A stretch of DNA of 64,000 nt from Symsagittifera roscoffensis (GCF_963678635.1 NC_087062.1:82110832-82174831), one strand, 5' to 3'. Shown: positions 1 to 14,700, counted from the first letter of the stretch. A program made the numbers and translations. The notes: generated from the letters alone by a model not told the origin.

Positions 1-779
1 AAAAAAATGAAAAGTAAATTAGTTAAAAAAACCAAAATTTAAACAAAAATCCTGAACAAAAAACATTGAGTGAAACTGGGACGTTTGGGTATGATGTTTA
101 TGAAAATCTGGTTTGCTTTCAATGAATCAAAACTAAAATCTGAGGCGCAAAACTAAAATCTGTCTAAAATCTGAGGCGCATTTGGTTTTATGGGACAATT
201 TTGAACAAGGTTATCCGTCGGATAATGGAAAAAAATCTTCCTTTTTTTGTGTATTCAACCATTGTAGAATGTGGTTTTGAGTTTGATACAAAAGATTGAG
301 CTATAAATTTTCACAGAGCCCCATTACTGAAAACTTGTGAAGAACAATTTTCACACGTATCAAATACAGGTCAAGACACCATTGAAAATCGAAATACATA
401 TTAACGAGAAGAACGGAAAGAAAACGTTGAGATAGTTTCCTCAGCTGAATTGCCAGACTTATGAAAAGTGCTATGTCTAAAATCTGGGGCGCAGTATGTT
501 TTCAAGGCCAAAATTTAACGAGCTTATCCGTCAGATAATGGTAAAAATCATGCTTTTTTGTCTATTCAAACATTTAAGAGTATGGTTTTATTGGGGATAC
601 TAAATCAAAGCTACTGCAACCCTTCGCAATTATGCAGCGCATCAAAAGCGATGTGTTGAAATAAACTTACACTATTAATTTGAGCTTTTTCACAGAGCCT
701 CAACACAAGAAGTTTGTCAGCAATAATTTTCACAGCATCCAAACAGAAGTTTATGATGAACAAGGAGCACACTTAAAGG

Positions 780-1560
780 TTAAAACTGTAAAAAACCTCC
801 AACATTTTTGCATTTTCTCAACATTTTTCTAAAAATCGAGTAAAATTTGACGCAATCAGAAAGAAAAAGAAAAAAAAACCAATTTTTTTTCCAGTTGTAC
901 TGCAATTTTTCCGAAAAAGAAAACTTTTGAGCAACAGTTTTCAAAGTATTCAAACAGAACTTGGTGAGAAACAAGGAGCTTACATGAGTTTTCCACAGGT
1001 TTGAATCTAAAACTAACTCTATGTTTGCTCAAAATCTCAGAATAATTTTAGTAAAAAAAACTGTTCCTCTGAAAATTGAATAGAATTTTGAGGTAATCAG
1101 AAAGAAAAATGATGAAAACAAACAAAATTTTGCTAGTTTTCCAAATGAAAAGCTTTTTAAAGTAAAATAGTTAAAAATCAGTATTATAAAAGAAAGCCGA
1201 AACACGAATATTTTTTTTAAAAACAATTCTTTTTGTTCAGAAAACTTCTCAAATTGAAAAGTGAACACTAAATTGATAAAATCAAATTTATATATATAAA
1301 GGATCTAAAACATTTCAAAAAATCAAAAAAGTTGTGAATTTTTATCAGAAGTTTATTATTTAAAAAGTTCAACCTCTGTTTCTAAAAAAGTTACAACCAA
1401 TCAGTTGTTGTGACAATAATTTTTTCATTGACTCACTATCAAACGCAAAATTGAAATAATACTTGAATAAGACATTATCGTGTTTTAATAATTTTCTAGA
1501 TGAACAGAAAAAATTTGTGCGGAAGTTTGTTGATAATTTTTCTGAACTTTTTGATTGATA
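780..1560. repeat. AT-rich linker within the left satellite edge
   Basis: The monomer landmarks disappear here. The sequence is made of A/T-rich blocks with recurring phrases such as 'aatcagaaagaaaaa', 'ctaaaaattgaat' and 'caattagtt'-like runs. The same phrases follow a variant monomer at 5510-5650, 8240-8380, 11090-11220, 14280-14430, 27900-28000 and 29220-29330. The block is therefore part of a longer composite unit. I see no gene; the small open frames here lack any recognisable domain. Confidence 0.7.
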
Positions 1561-2070
1561 TTTTTGAATCAAAACAAAGCAATGATATAAAAATCAAAAA
1601 TCAACTAGCTCGGTTGCAATTGCCAGTGCCTAAGAAACTAAAAGATTCCTTGATAGAACAAACTTCTACAGGACATTTTTACAAGACCAAAGGGAAAATA
1701 GAAAAGCATTTTAACAAAAAAAAACAAAGGAAAGATCCCCAGTTTTTTTCTCAGCAAAATTGCTCGATTCATGGGAAAGTCTAGGTCTAAACTTTGGTAA
1801 GCAGTTTGTTTTTCGGGACAGGCTTGAACCAAATTATATGTCAGATATTGCAAAAAGTCGTGTTTTTTGTGTATTCAAAGAGTATAGAGAAGATTATGGT
1901 TTTGTTTGTTTGCAGCGTATCAAAAGAAATGTTTTAAGCTTAAGACAGACATTTAATTTCATATTTTTCACAGAACCCCATTACAAAAAATTTATCAGCA
2001 ATAGTTTTCAAAGAATTCAAACAGAAGTTTGTGAGGAACAAGGAAAACACCTGCGTTTCCTGAAGGTTTG

Positions 2071-2400
2071 AACTTTGAAATTAACAGTTCTTTTCGCAAA
2101 ATCTCAGGATAAAAATATACTAAAAATTGAGTATAATTTTGACGTATTCAGGACGAAAAAAAATAATAAAAATGAGTTTTTTTCAGTTTTTCTCAAAAAT
2201 TTTCCAAATAATAAAAAAAATGAAAAAGAAAATTAGTTAGAAAAAACCGAAATTTAAACAAAAATCCTGAACAGAAATTATATTGAGTGAAACTGGGACG
2301 TTTGGGTTTGATGTTTATGAAAATTTGGTTTGCTTTCAATGAATCAAAACTAATTGATGATCCATAAATCAAGAATCAATTAACTCGGTTGCCATGGGCA
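2071..2400. repeat. Second copy of the left-edge linker
   Basis: Positions 2215-2345 repeat positions 1-140 closely, including 'ctgggacgtttggg' and 'ggtttgctttcaatgaatc'. The array edge therefore has its own repeat of about 2.2 kb that spans several degraded monomers. A related version with 'tttgctttctatgaatcg' occurs at the right edge, near 29770. No coding potential is apparent. Confidence 0.75.
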
Positions 2401-2626
2401 GGGCTATAAAACTCAGTTGCCACGGGCAGGGCTTAATCATTACTACTGCAACGCTTCGCAGTTATGCAGCGTATCAAAAAATGATGTGTTGAGTTAGATA
2501 GAAAAGGTTGATTTCAATTTTTTGACAGAGCCCGTTTCCCGAAAAAAGGAAAAGAATAATTCTTACAGTACTGGAATACTAGTAGAGAAAACAGAGACAA
2601 TCGAAATACATATTAACGAAAAGAAC

Positions 2627-2636
2627 GGGGGGGGGG
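2627..2636 (+). repeat. G run, site 1 of the monomer
   Basis: Ten G residues follow 'aaaagaac'. Other monomers have only 'aacggagag' or 'aacgggga' here. Confidence 0.95.
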
Positions 2637-4684
2637 AATGTGAAAATAGTTTCTTCAGCTGAATGTTCCGACTTAGAAAAATTGCTCTGTCTAAGATTGG
2701 GGGCGCAGTATGTTTTCAGGGACAAGTTTTAACGAGCTTATCCGTCAGATAATATTAAAAAGTTAGGTAACATTGTAGAGTTATGTTTTGTGGATAAAAC
2801 TAAATCAAAACTACTGCGATGCTTCGCAAATATGCAGCGTATCAAAAACGATGTGTTGATGTTGATACAAAAAATTAATTTCAATGTTGTCACAGAGCCC
2901 TTTTCTCAAAAAATTGAAAAGAATAAGCTTCATAGTACTCGAATACTAGTGAAGAAAACAGGGAAAGTCGAAATGCATAATAACGAAAAGAACGGAGAGA
3001 AAATGTGCAGTTAGTTTCCTCAGCTGAATCGCCCGACTTATGAAAAGCGCTATGTCTGAAATCGCGGGCGCAGTATGTTTTCGGAACGAATTTCATTGAA
3101 CCTATCCGTCAGATATTGGTGAAAAGTCATGCTTTTTGGTGTATTCAAACAGTGTAGTGTATGGTTTTGTTGTTGATACTAAATCAAAATACTGCGATCC
3201 TTCGCAATTTTGCAGTTTATCAGAACCGCTGTGTTGAGTTTGAGACAAAAGATTGAATAGAACTTTTTCACAGAGCCTAACACCGAAAAGTTAAGGAGAA
3301 TAAAATACATGGTACTCAAGTACATGTCAAGACAACAGGGAAAACCGAAATACATATTAACGAAAAGAACAGGGAGAAAATGTGCAAATAGTTTCTTCAG
3401 CTGAATCTTCCCATTCAAAAAAAAAGCTATGTTTAAGATCGGGGGCGCAGTATGTTTTCGGAACGAATTTGAACGAATCTATCCGTCAGATATAGGTAAA
3501 TATCATGTTCTTTTTGTGTATTCAAACATTGTAGACTATGGTTTTGTTGTTGATTTGAAATCAAAGTTCTGTGATCCTTCGCAATTATGCAGCGTATCAA
3601 AACCGCTGTGTTGAGTTTGATACAAAAGATTGAATTGAATTTTTTCACAGAGCCCAAAACCGAAAAGTTGTAACGAATAAGTTTCATAGTAGTCAAATTC
3701 AAGTCAAGACAACCGGGAAAATCGATATACATAATAACGAAAAAAAACGGACAGAAAATGTGCAAATAGTTTCTTCAGGTGAATCTTCCTATTTAAGAAA
3801 AGTGTTATGTCTAAAGCAGGAGGCGCAGTATATTTTTGGATTGCACTTGAACGAACATATTCGTCAGATGTTGGTAAAAATTATGCTTTTTGTGTATTCA
3901 AACAATGTAGAGTATGGTTATGTTGTTGCTTATAAATCAAAATACTGCGATCCTTCGCAATTATGCAGCGTATCAAAAACGATGTAATGAGTTTAATACA
4001 AAAGATTGTTTTGAACTTTTTCGAAGAGCCCCAATACCGAAAAATTGTAAGGAATAAATTTCATAGAAGTCAAACACAAGTTAAGACAACAGTGAAAATC
4101 GATATACAAATAAACGAAAAAAATGGAGAGAAAATGTGTAAATCGTGTTTTCAGGTGAACCTTCCCATTTAAGAAAAGTGTTGTCTAAAATCGGGGTGCA
4201 GTATGTTTTCGAAACGAACTTGAACGAACCTATCTGTCAGATTTTGAATAAAATCGTGCTTTTTGTGTATTCAAACATTGTAGAGTATGGTTTTGTTGAT
4301 GATTTTAAATCAAAACTACTAATAACCTTCACAAATATGCAGCGTATGAAAAACAATGCGTTGAGTTCGATACAATATAATGACTTGTGATTTTTCACAG
4401 AGCCCCTCACAAAAATTTTAAGAAATAATTTTCACAGTACCCAAATACAAGTCAAGAAAACAGGGAAAATCGATATACACACTAACAAAAAAAACGTAGA
4501 GAAAATGTGCAAATATTTTCTTCAGGTGAATCTTCCTGTTTAAGAAAAGTGTTATGTCTAAAATCGGTGGCGCAGTATATTTTTTGAATGAACTTGAACG
4601 AACCTATCCGTCAGATGTTGGTAAAAATCATGCTCTTTTGTGTATTCAAACATTGTAGAGTATGGTTTTGTTGTTGATTATGAA

Positions 4685-7600
4685 TCAAAATACTGCGATC
4701 CTTCGCAATGATGCAGCGTATCAAAAACGATGTAATGAGTTTATTACAAAATATTGCCCCAATACAGAGCCCCAATACCGAAAAATTGTAAAGAATAAAT
4801 TTCATAGTTGTCAAACACAAGTCAAGACAACAGGGAAAATCAAAATACATATATTCGAAAAAAAACGGATAGAAATTGTATAAATAGTTTCCTCAGCTGA
4901 ATCTTCGCATTCAAAAAAAGTGCTTTGTTTAAAATCGGGGTGCAGTTTGTTTTCGAAACGAACTTGAACGAAACTATCCGTCAGATTTTGGTTAAAATTG
5001 TGCATTTTGTGTATTCAAACATTGTAAATTGTGGTTTTGTTGATGATGCTAAATCAAAACTACTAATATCCTTCGCAATTATGCAGCGTATCAAAAACGA
5101 TGTGTTGAGTTGGATACCAAAAAATTGATTTGAGTTTTTTCACAGAGCCCCAATACCAAAAAGTTGTAGAGAATAATTATCATAGTACTCAAATACAAGT
5201 CTAGACAACAGTGAAAATCGAAAAACATATTACCGAAAATAACGGAAAGAAAATGTGTAAATAGTTTCTTCAGCTGAGTCACAGATAAGGGTAAAATCAT
5301 GCTTGTTTGTGTATCCAAACACTGTAGAGTATAGTTTCGTAGGTGATACTAAACCAAAATTACTACAATCCTTCGCGTTTGAAGAGTACCAAAAACGATG
5401 TGTTGAGTTTGATACCGACTAATGATTTGATTTTTTTCACAAAACCCAGTGCAAAAAAGTGGCCATCAAAATTTTTCACAGTATTCAAACAGAAATTTGT
5501 GATAAACAATGAGAACAAACACGTTGTCTTAGGATATAAAAATTTTTCGCAAAGTTTCAGAAAAAAATTGAAAGAAATCTTCGTTTCTCTAAAAATTGAA
5601 TAAAATTTTGACTTAATCGAAAAGAAAAATGAAAAAAAAATATATTCTTCAGTATTTAAAAACGATGTAATAAATGAGTTTAACACAAAAGATTGATTTG
5701 AACTTTTTCACAGAGCCCCAATACCAAAAAATTGTAACGAACAAATTTCATATTAGTCAAATACAAGTCAAGACAACAGGGAAAATCAATATACATATTA
5801 ACGAAAAAGAACGGAGAGAAAATCTGCAAATGGTTTCTTTAGGTAAGTCTTCCCATTCAAGAAAAGTGTTGTTTCTAAAATCTGGGGCGCAGTATGTTTT
5901 ATGGGACACATGTGAACAAACTTATCCGTCAGATAATGGTGAAAATCATGCTTCTTTGTGTATTCAATAAATGTAGAATGTGGTTTTGTGTTTGATACAA
6001 AAGATTGATTTTTTCATTTTCAGAGAGCCCCTTTAACAAAAAATTTAAAGAAGTAAAGAACAATTTTCCGAAATCTCAAATACAAGCCAAGACTTCGTGG
6101 AAAATTGAAATGCATTATATTGAAAAAAAGGGAAAAAAACGTGCAGATAGTTTCCTCAGCTGGATTGCCCGACTTATGAAAAGTGCTATGTCTAAATTCT
6201 GGGGCGCAGTATGTTTTCAAGGCCAAAATTTAACGAGCTTATCCGTCAGATAATGGTAAAAATCATGCTTTTTGTGTATTCAAACATTTTAGAGCATGGT
6301 TTTCTTGAAGATACTAAATCAAAACTACTGCAACGCTTCGCAATTATGCAGCGTATCAAAAAATGATGTGTTGAGTTAGATAGAAAAGATTGATTTCAAT
6401 TTTTTGACAGAGCCCGTTTCCCGAAAAAATGAAAAGAATAGTTTTTACAGTACTGGAATACTAGTAGAGAAAACAGGGACAATCGAAATACATATTAACG
6501 AAAAGAACGGGGAGAAATGTGAAAATCGTTTCTTCAGCTGAAGGCTCTGTCTAAGATTGGGGGCGCAGTATGTTTTCAGGGACAAATTTTAACGAGCTTA
6601 TCCGTCAGAAAATATTAAAGAGTTAGGTAACATTGTAGAGTTAGGTTTTGTGGATAAAACTAAATCAAAACTACTGCGATGCATCGCAAATATGCAGCGT
6701 ATCAAAAACGATGTCTTGAGTTTGATAAAAAAAATTAATTTCAATGTTGTCACAGATCACTTTTCTCAAAAAAAATGAAAAGAATAAGTTTCATAGTACT
6801 CGAATACTAGTGAAGAAAACAGGAAAATTCGAAATGCATTTTAACAAAAAGAACGGAGAGAAAATGTGCAGTTAATTTCCTCAGCTGAATCGCCCGACTT
6901 ATGAAAAGCGTTATGTCTAAAATTGAGGGCGCAGTATGTTTTCGGAACAAATTTGAACGAACCTATACGTCAGATATTGGTAAAATCATGCTTTTTTGTG
7001 TATTCACACATTGAAGAGTATGGTTTTGTTGTTGATTTAAATCAAAATACTGCGATCCTTCGCAATTATGCAGCGTATCCAAAACCGATGTGTTGATTTT
7101 GATAGAAAAAGTTGATTTGAACTTATTCACAGAGCCCCAATACCAATAAGCTGTAACGAATAAGTTTCATAGTAGTCAAATACAACTGAAGACAACAGGG
7201 AAAATCGATATACATATAGACAAAACAAACGGAGAGAAAATGTGCAAATATTTTCTTCAGGTGAATATTCTCATTTAAGAAAAGTCTTATGTCTAAAAGC
7301 GGGGGCGCATTCTGTTCTCGGAACGAATTTGAACGAACCTATCCGTCAGATGTTGGTAAAAATTACGCTTTTTTGTGTATTAAATCATTCTAAAGTATGG
7401 TTTTGTTGTTGTTACTAAATCAAAATACTGCGATCCTTCGCAATGATGCAGCGTATCAAAAACGATGTGATGAGTTTATTACAAAATATTGCCCCAATAC
7501 AGAGTCCCAAAACCGAAAAATTTTAAAGAATAAATTTCATAGTTGTCAAACACAAGTCAAGACAACAGGGAAAATCGATATATATATATTCGAAAAAAAA

Positions 7601-10130
7601 CGGATAGAAATTGTATAAATAGTTTCCTCAGCTGAATCTTCGCATTCAAAAAAAGTGCTTTGATTAAAATCGGGGTGCAGTTTGTTTTCGAAACGAACTT
7701 GAACGAAACTATCCGTCAGATTTTGGTTAAAATCGTGCATTTTTTGTATTCAAACATTGTAAATTGTGGTTTTGTTGATAATGCTAAATCAAAACTACTA
7801 ATATCCTTCGCAATTATGCAGCGTATCAAAAACGATGTGTTGAGTTGGATACAAAAAATTGATTTGAGTTTTTTCACAGAGCCCCAATACCAAAAAGTTG
7901 TAGAGAATAATTATCATAGTACTCAAATACAAGTCTAGACAACAGTGAAAATCGAAAAACATATTACCGAAAATAACGGAAAGAAAATGTGTAAATAGTT
8001 TCTTCAGCTGAGTCACAGATAAGGGTAAAATCATGCTTGTTTGTGTATCCAAACACTGTAGAGTATGGTTTCGTTGGTGATACTAAACCAAAATTACTAC
8101 AATCCTTCGCGTTTGAAGCGTACCAAAAACGATGTGTTGAGTTTGATACCGACTAATGATTTGATTTTTTTCACAAAACCCAGTGCAAAAAAGTGGCCAA
8201 CAAAATTTTTCACAGTATTCAAACAGAAATTTGTGATAAACAATGAGAACAAACACGTTGTCTTAGGATATAAAAATTTTTCGCAAAGTTTCAGAAAAAA
8301 ATTGAAAGAAATCTTCGTTTCTCTAAAAATTGAATAAAATTTTGACTTAATCGAAAAGAAAAATGAAAAAAAATATATTCTTCAGTATTTAAAAACAATG
8401 TAATAAATGAGTTTAACACAAAAGATTGATTTGAACTTTTTCACAGAGCCCCAATACCAAAAAATTGTAATGAACAAATTTCATATTAGTCAAATACAAG
8501 TCAAGACAACAGGGAAAATCGATATACATATTAACGAAAAAGAACGGAGAGAAAATCTGCAAATGGTTTCTTTAGGTAAGTCTTCCCATTCAAGAAAAGT
8601 GTTGTGTCTAAAATCTGGGGCGCAGTATGTTTTATGGGACACATGTGAACAAACTTATCCGTCAGATAATGGTGAAAATCATGCTTCTTTGTGTATTCAG
8701 TAAATGTAGAATGTGGTTTTGTGTTTGATACAAAAGATTGATTTTTTCATTTTCAGAGAGCCCCTTTAACAAAAAATTTAAAGAAGAAAAGAACAATTTT
8801 CCGAAATCTCAAATACAAGCCAAGACTTCGTGGAAAATTGAAATGCATTATATTGAAAAAAAGGGAAAAAAAACGTGCAGATAGTTTCCTCAGCTGGATT
8901 GCCCGACTTATGAAAAGTGCTATGTCTAAAATCTGGGGCGCAGTATGTTTTCAAGGTCAAATTTGTACGAGCTTATTCGTCAGATAATGGTAAAAATTTG
9001 GCTTTTTGTGTATTCAAACATTTTAGAGCATGGTTTTCTTGAAAATACTAAATCAAAACTACTGCAACGCTTCGCAATTATGCAGCGTATCAAAAAATGA
9101 TGTGTTGAGTTAGATAGAAAAGATTGATTTCAATTTTTTGACAGAGCCCGTTTCCCGAAAAAAATGAAAAGAATAGTTTTTACAGTACTGGAATACTAGT
9201 AGAGAAAACAGGGACAATCGAAATACATATTAACGAAAAGAACGGGGAGGAATGTGAAGATAGTTTCTTCAGCTGAAGGATCTGTCTAAGATTGGGGGCG
9301 CAGTATGTTTTCAGGGACAAATTTTAACGAGCTTATCCGTCAGAAAATATTAAAGAGTTAGGTAACATTGTAGAGTTAGGTTTTGTGGATAAAACTAAAT
9401 CAAAACTACTGCGATGCTTCGCAAATATGCAGCGTATCAAAAACGATGTCTTGAGTTCGATACAAAAAATTAATTTCAATGTTGTCACAGATCACTTTTC
9501 TCAAAAAAATGAAAAGAATAAGTTTCATAGTACTCGAATACTAGTGAAGAAAACAGGAAAATTCGAAATGCATTTTAACAAAAAGAACGGAGAGAAAATG
9601 TGCAGTTACTTTCCTCAGCTGAATCGCCCGACTTATGAAAAGCGTTATGTCTAAAATTGAGGGCGCAGTATGTTTTCGGAACAAATTTGAACGAACCTAT
9701 ACGTCAGATATTGGTAAAATCACGCTTTTTTGTGTATTCACACATTGAAGAGTATGGTTTTGTTGTTGATTTAAATCAAAATACTGCGATCCTTCGCAAT
9801 TATGCAGCGTATCCAAAACCGATGTGTTGACTTTGATAGAAAAAGTTGATTTGAACTTATTCACAGAGCCCCAATACCAATAAGCTGTAACGAATAAGTT
9901 TCATAGTAGTCAAATACAACTGAAGACAACAGGGAAAATCGATATACATATAGACAAAACAAACGGAGAGAAAATGTGCAAATATTTTCTTCAGGTGAAT
10001 ATTCCCATTTAAGAAAAGTCTTATGTCTAAAAGCGGGGGCGCATTCTGTTCTGGGAACGAATTTGAACGAACCTATCCGTCAAATGTTGGTAAAAATTAC
10101 GCTTTTTTGTGTATTAAATCATTCTAAAGT
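4685..10130 (+). repeat. Higher-order repeat pair at about 2.73-kb spacing
   Basis: The segment beginning near 4685 recurs near 7420 in the same order of variant monomers. Shared landmarks lie 2722-2735 bp apart: the 'cgcaatgatgcagcg' variant, the variant monomer with 'accgactaatgatttg', its A-rich linker, and the 'gacagagcccgtttcccg' variant at about 6410 and 9145. Neighbouring monomers inside one unit differ more from each other than equivalent monomers of the two units do. That is the signature of higher-order satellite amplification by unequal exchange. Confidence 0.85.
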
Positions 10131-13100
10131 ATGGTTTTGTTGTTGTTACTAAATCAAAAAACTGCGATCCTTCGCAATTATGCAGCGTATCAAAAAGGAT
10201 GTGTTCAGTTGGATACAAAAGGTTAATTAGATTTTTTTCACAGAACCCCAATACCGAAAAATTGTACAGAATAAATTTCATTGTAGTCAAATACAAGTCA
10301 AAACAACAGGAAAAAGCGATATACACATTAACAAAAAAAACGGAGAGAAAATGTGCAAATAGCTTCTTCAGGTGAATCTTCCCCTTTAAGAAAACTTTAT
10401 GTCTAAAATTGGGGGCGCAGTTTGTTTTCGGAACAAACTTGAACGAACCTATCCGTCAGATGGTCAGATGTTGGTGAAAATCATGCTTTTTTGTGTATTC
10501 AAACATTCTAGAGTATGGTTTTGTTGTTGATCCTAAATCAAAAAACTGCGATTCTTCGCAATTATGCAGCGTATCAAAAACGATGTGTTGAGTTGGATAC
10601 AAAAGATTGATTTGAGTTTTTTCACAGAGCCTCAAAACCAAAAAATTGTAGAGAATAATTATCATAGCACTCAAATACAAATCAAGACAACAGGGAAAAT
10701 CGAAAAGCATATTCACGAAAAGAACGGAGAGAAAATGTGTTAATAGTTTCTTCAGCTGAGTCTCCCCGTTTAAGAAAAGCGCTTTACCTAAAATTGGGGG
10801 CGCAGTATGATTTCAGGGAAAAATTTTAACGAGCTTATCCCACAGATCAGGGTAAAAATCATGCTTTTTTGTGTATCCAAACATTGTAGAGTATGGTTTC
10901 TTTGGTGATACTAAACCAAAAATTACTGCAATCCTTCGCAAGTTTGAAGCGTACCAAAAACGATGTGTAGAGTTTGATACCGACTAATGATTTCATTTTT
11001 TTCACAAAACCCAGTGCTAAAAAGTGATCATCAAAACTTTTCACAGTATTCAAACTGAAATTTGTGATAATTAATGAGAACAAACACGTTTGCTTAGGAT
11101 TTTAAAAGTTTTTGCAAAGTCTCAGAAAAAATTTGAAAGAAATCTTTGTTTCTCTAAAAATTGAATAAACAATAGACTTAATCAGAAAGAAAAATGAAAA
11201 AAAAAAAAAAAGAATTACTTTTCAGTATTTAAAAACGATGTAATAATTGAGTTTAACACAAAAGATTGATTTGAACTTTTTCACAGAGCCCCAATACCAA
11301 AAAATTGTAATGAACAAATTTCATATTAGTCAAATACAAGTCAAGACAACAGGGAAAATTGATATACATAATAACGAAAAAAGGGAGAAAAAACGTGCAG
11401 ATAGTTTCCTCAGCAGAATCGCCCGACTTTTGAAACGTATTATGTCTAAAATCGGGGGCAGAGTATGTTTTTCGGAACGAACTTGAACGAACCTATCCGT
11501 CAGATGTTGGTAAAAACTATGCTTTTTTATTTATTCAAACATTGTAGAAAATGGTTTTGTTGTTGATACTAAATCAAAATACTGCGATCTTTCGCAATTA
11601 TGCAGCGTATCAAAAACGTTGTAATGACTTTAACACAAAAGATTGATTTGATTTTTTCACAGAGCCCCAATACCGTAAAGTTGTAACGAATAAATTTCAT
11701 ATTAGTCAAACACAAGTCGAGACAACAGGGAAAATTGATATAAATTTTAACGAAAAAGAACGGAGAGAAAATCTGCAAATGGTTTCTTCAGGTAAGTCTT
11801 CCCATTCAAGAAAAGTGTTGTGTCTAAAATCTGGGGCGCAGTATGTTTTATGGGACACATGTGAATAAGCTTATCCGTCAGATAATGGTGAAAATCATGC
11901 TTTTTTGTGTATTCAATAAATGTAGAATGTGGTTTTGTGTTTGATACAAAAGATTGATTTTTTCATTTTCAGAGAGCCCCTTTAACAAAAAATTTAAAGA
12001 AGTAAAGAACAATTTTCCGAAATCTCAAATACAAGCCAAGACTTCGTGGAAAATTGAAATGCATTATATTGAAAAAAAGGGAGAAAAAACGTGCAGATAG
12101 TTTCCTCAGCTGGATTGCCCGACTTATGAAAAGTGCTATGTCTAAAATCTGGGGCGCAGTATGTTTTCAAGGTCAAATTTGTACGAGCTTATTCGTCAGA
12201 TAATGGTAAAAATCGTGCTTTTTGTGTATTCAAACATTTTAGAGCATGGTTTTCTTGAAAATACTAAATCAAAACTACTGCAACGCTTCGCAATTATGCA
12301 GCGTATCAAAAAATGATGTGTTGAGTTAGATAGAAAAGATTGATTTCAATTTTTTGACAGAGCCCGTTTCCCGAAAAAATGAAAAGAATAGTTTTTACAG
12401 TACTGGAATACTAGTAGAGAAAACAGGGACAATCGAAATACATATTAACGAAAAGAACGGGGAGGAATGTGAAGATAGTTTCTTCAGCTGAAGGCTCTGT
12501 CTAAGATTGGGGGCGCAGTATGTTTTCAGGGACAAATTTTAACAAGCTTATCCGTCAGAAAATATTAAAGAGTTAGGTAACATTGTAGAGTTAGGTTTTG
12601 TGGATAAAACTACATCAAAACTACTGCGATGCTTCGCAAATATGCAGCGTATCAAAAACGATGTCTTGAGTTTGATACAAAAAATTAATTTCAATGTTGT
12701 CACAGATCACTTTTCTCAAAAAAATGAAAAGAATAAGTTTCATAGTACTCGAATACTAGTGAAGAAAACAGGAAAATTCGAAATGCATTTAATCGAAAAG
12801 AACGGAGAGAAAATGTGCAGTTACTTTCCTCAGCTGAATCGCCCGACTTATGAAAAGCGTTATGTCTAAAATTGAGGGCGCAGTATGTTTTCGGAACAAA
12901 TTTGAACGAACCTATACGTCAGATATTGGTAAAATCATGCTTTTTTGTGTATTCACACATTGAAGAGTATGGTTTTGTTGTTGATTTAAATCAAAATACT
13001 GCGATCCTTCGCAATTATGCAGCGTATCCAAAACCGATGTGTTGATTTTGATAGAAAAAGTTGATTTGAACTTATTCACAGAGCCCCAATACCAATAAAC

Positions 13101-14700
13101 TGTAACGAATAAGTTTCATAGTAGTCAAATACAACTGAAGACAACAGGGAAAATCGATATACATATAGACAAAACAAACGGAGAGAAAATGTGCAAATAT
13201 TTTCTTCAGGTGAATATTCCCATTTAAGAAAAGTCTTATGTCTAAAAGCGGGGGCGCATTCTGTTCTCGGAACGAATTTGAACGAACCTATCCGTCAGAT
13301 GTTGGTAAAAATTACGCTTTTTTGTGTATTCAATCATTCTAAAGTATGGTTTTGTTGTTGTTACTAAATCAAAAAACTGCGATCCTTCGCAATTATGCAG
13401 CGTATCAAAAAGGATGTGTTCAGTTGGATACAAAAGGTTGATTAGATTTTTTTCACAGAACCCCAATACCGAAAAATTGTACAGAATAAATTTCATTGTA
13501 GTCAAATACAAGTCAAAACAACAGGAAAAAGCGATACACACATTAACAAAAAAAACGGAGAGAAAATGTGCAAATAGTTTCTTCAGGTGAATCTTCCCCT
13601 TTAAGAAAAGTTTATGTCTAAAATTGGGGGCGCAGTATGTTTTCGGAACAAACTTGAACGAACCTAACCGTCTGATGGTCAGATGTTGGTGAAAATGATG
13701 CTTTTTTGTGTGTTCAAACATTGACGAGTATGGTTTTGTTGTTGATCCTAAATCAAAAAACTGCGATTCTTCGCAATTATGCAGCGTATCAAAAACGATG
13801 TGTTGAGTTGGATACAAAAGATTGATTTGAGTTTTTTCACAGAGCCTCAAAACCAAAAAATTGGAGAGAATAATTATCATAGCACTCAAATACAAGTCAA
13901 GACAACAGGGAAAATCGAAAAGCATATTCACGAAAAGAACGGAGAGAAAATGTGTTAATAGTTTCTTCAGCTGAGTCTCCCCGTTTAAGAAAAGCGCTTT
14001 ACCTAAAATTGGGGGCGCGGTATGATTTCAGGGAAAAATTTTAACGAGCTTATCCCACAGATCAGGGTAAAAATCATGCTTTTTTGTGTATCCAAACATT
14101 GTAGAGTATGGTTTCGTTGGTGATACTAAACCAAAAATTACTGCAATCCTTCGCAAATTTGAAGCGTACCAAAAACGATGTGTTGAGTTTGATACCGACT
14201 AATGATTTGATTTTTTTCACAAAACCCAGTGCTAAAAAGTGATCATCAAAATTTTTCACAGTATTCAAACTGAAATTTGTGATAATTAATGAGAACAAAC
14301 ACGTTTGCTTAGGATTTTAAAAATTTTTGCAAAGTCTCAGATAAAATTTTAAAGAACTCTTTGTTTCTCTAAAATTGAATAAACAATAGACTTAATCAGA
14401 AAGAAAAATGAAAAAAAAAAAGAATTACTTTTCAGTATTTAAAAACGATGTAATAATTGAGTTTAACACAAAAAATTGATTTGAACTTTTTCACAGAGCC
14501 CCAATACCGAAAAATTGTAACGAATAAACTTCATATTAGTCAAATACAAGTCAAGCAACAGGGAAAATTGATATACATAATAACGAAAAAAAGGGAGAAA
14601 AAACGTGCAGATAGTTTCCTCAGCAGAATTGCCCGACTTTTGAAACGTGTTATGTCTAAAATCGGGGGCAGAGTATGTTTCTCGGAACGAACTTGAACGA
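8400..14700 (+). repeat. Higher-order repeat pair at about 3.2-kb spacing
   Basis: The interval of about 8.5-11.48 kb matches 11.7-14.69 kb at an offset of 3210-3216 bp. It includes the 'gcccgacttatgaaaagcg' blocks, the doubled 'gtcagatggtcagatg' motif (10456 and 13668) and the linker-bearing variant monomer (10900 and 14110). The unit overlaps the 2.73-kb family, so it is the same higher-order repeat extended by one or more monomers. Confidence 0.85.
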
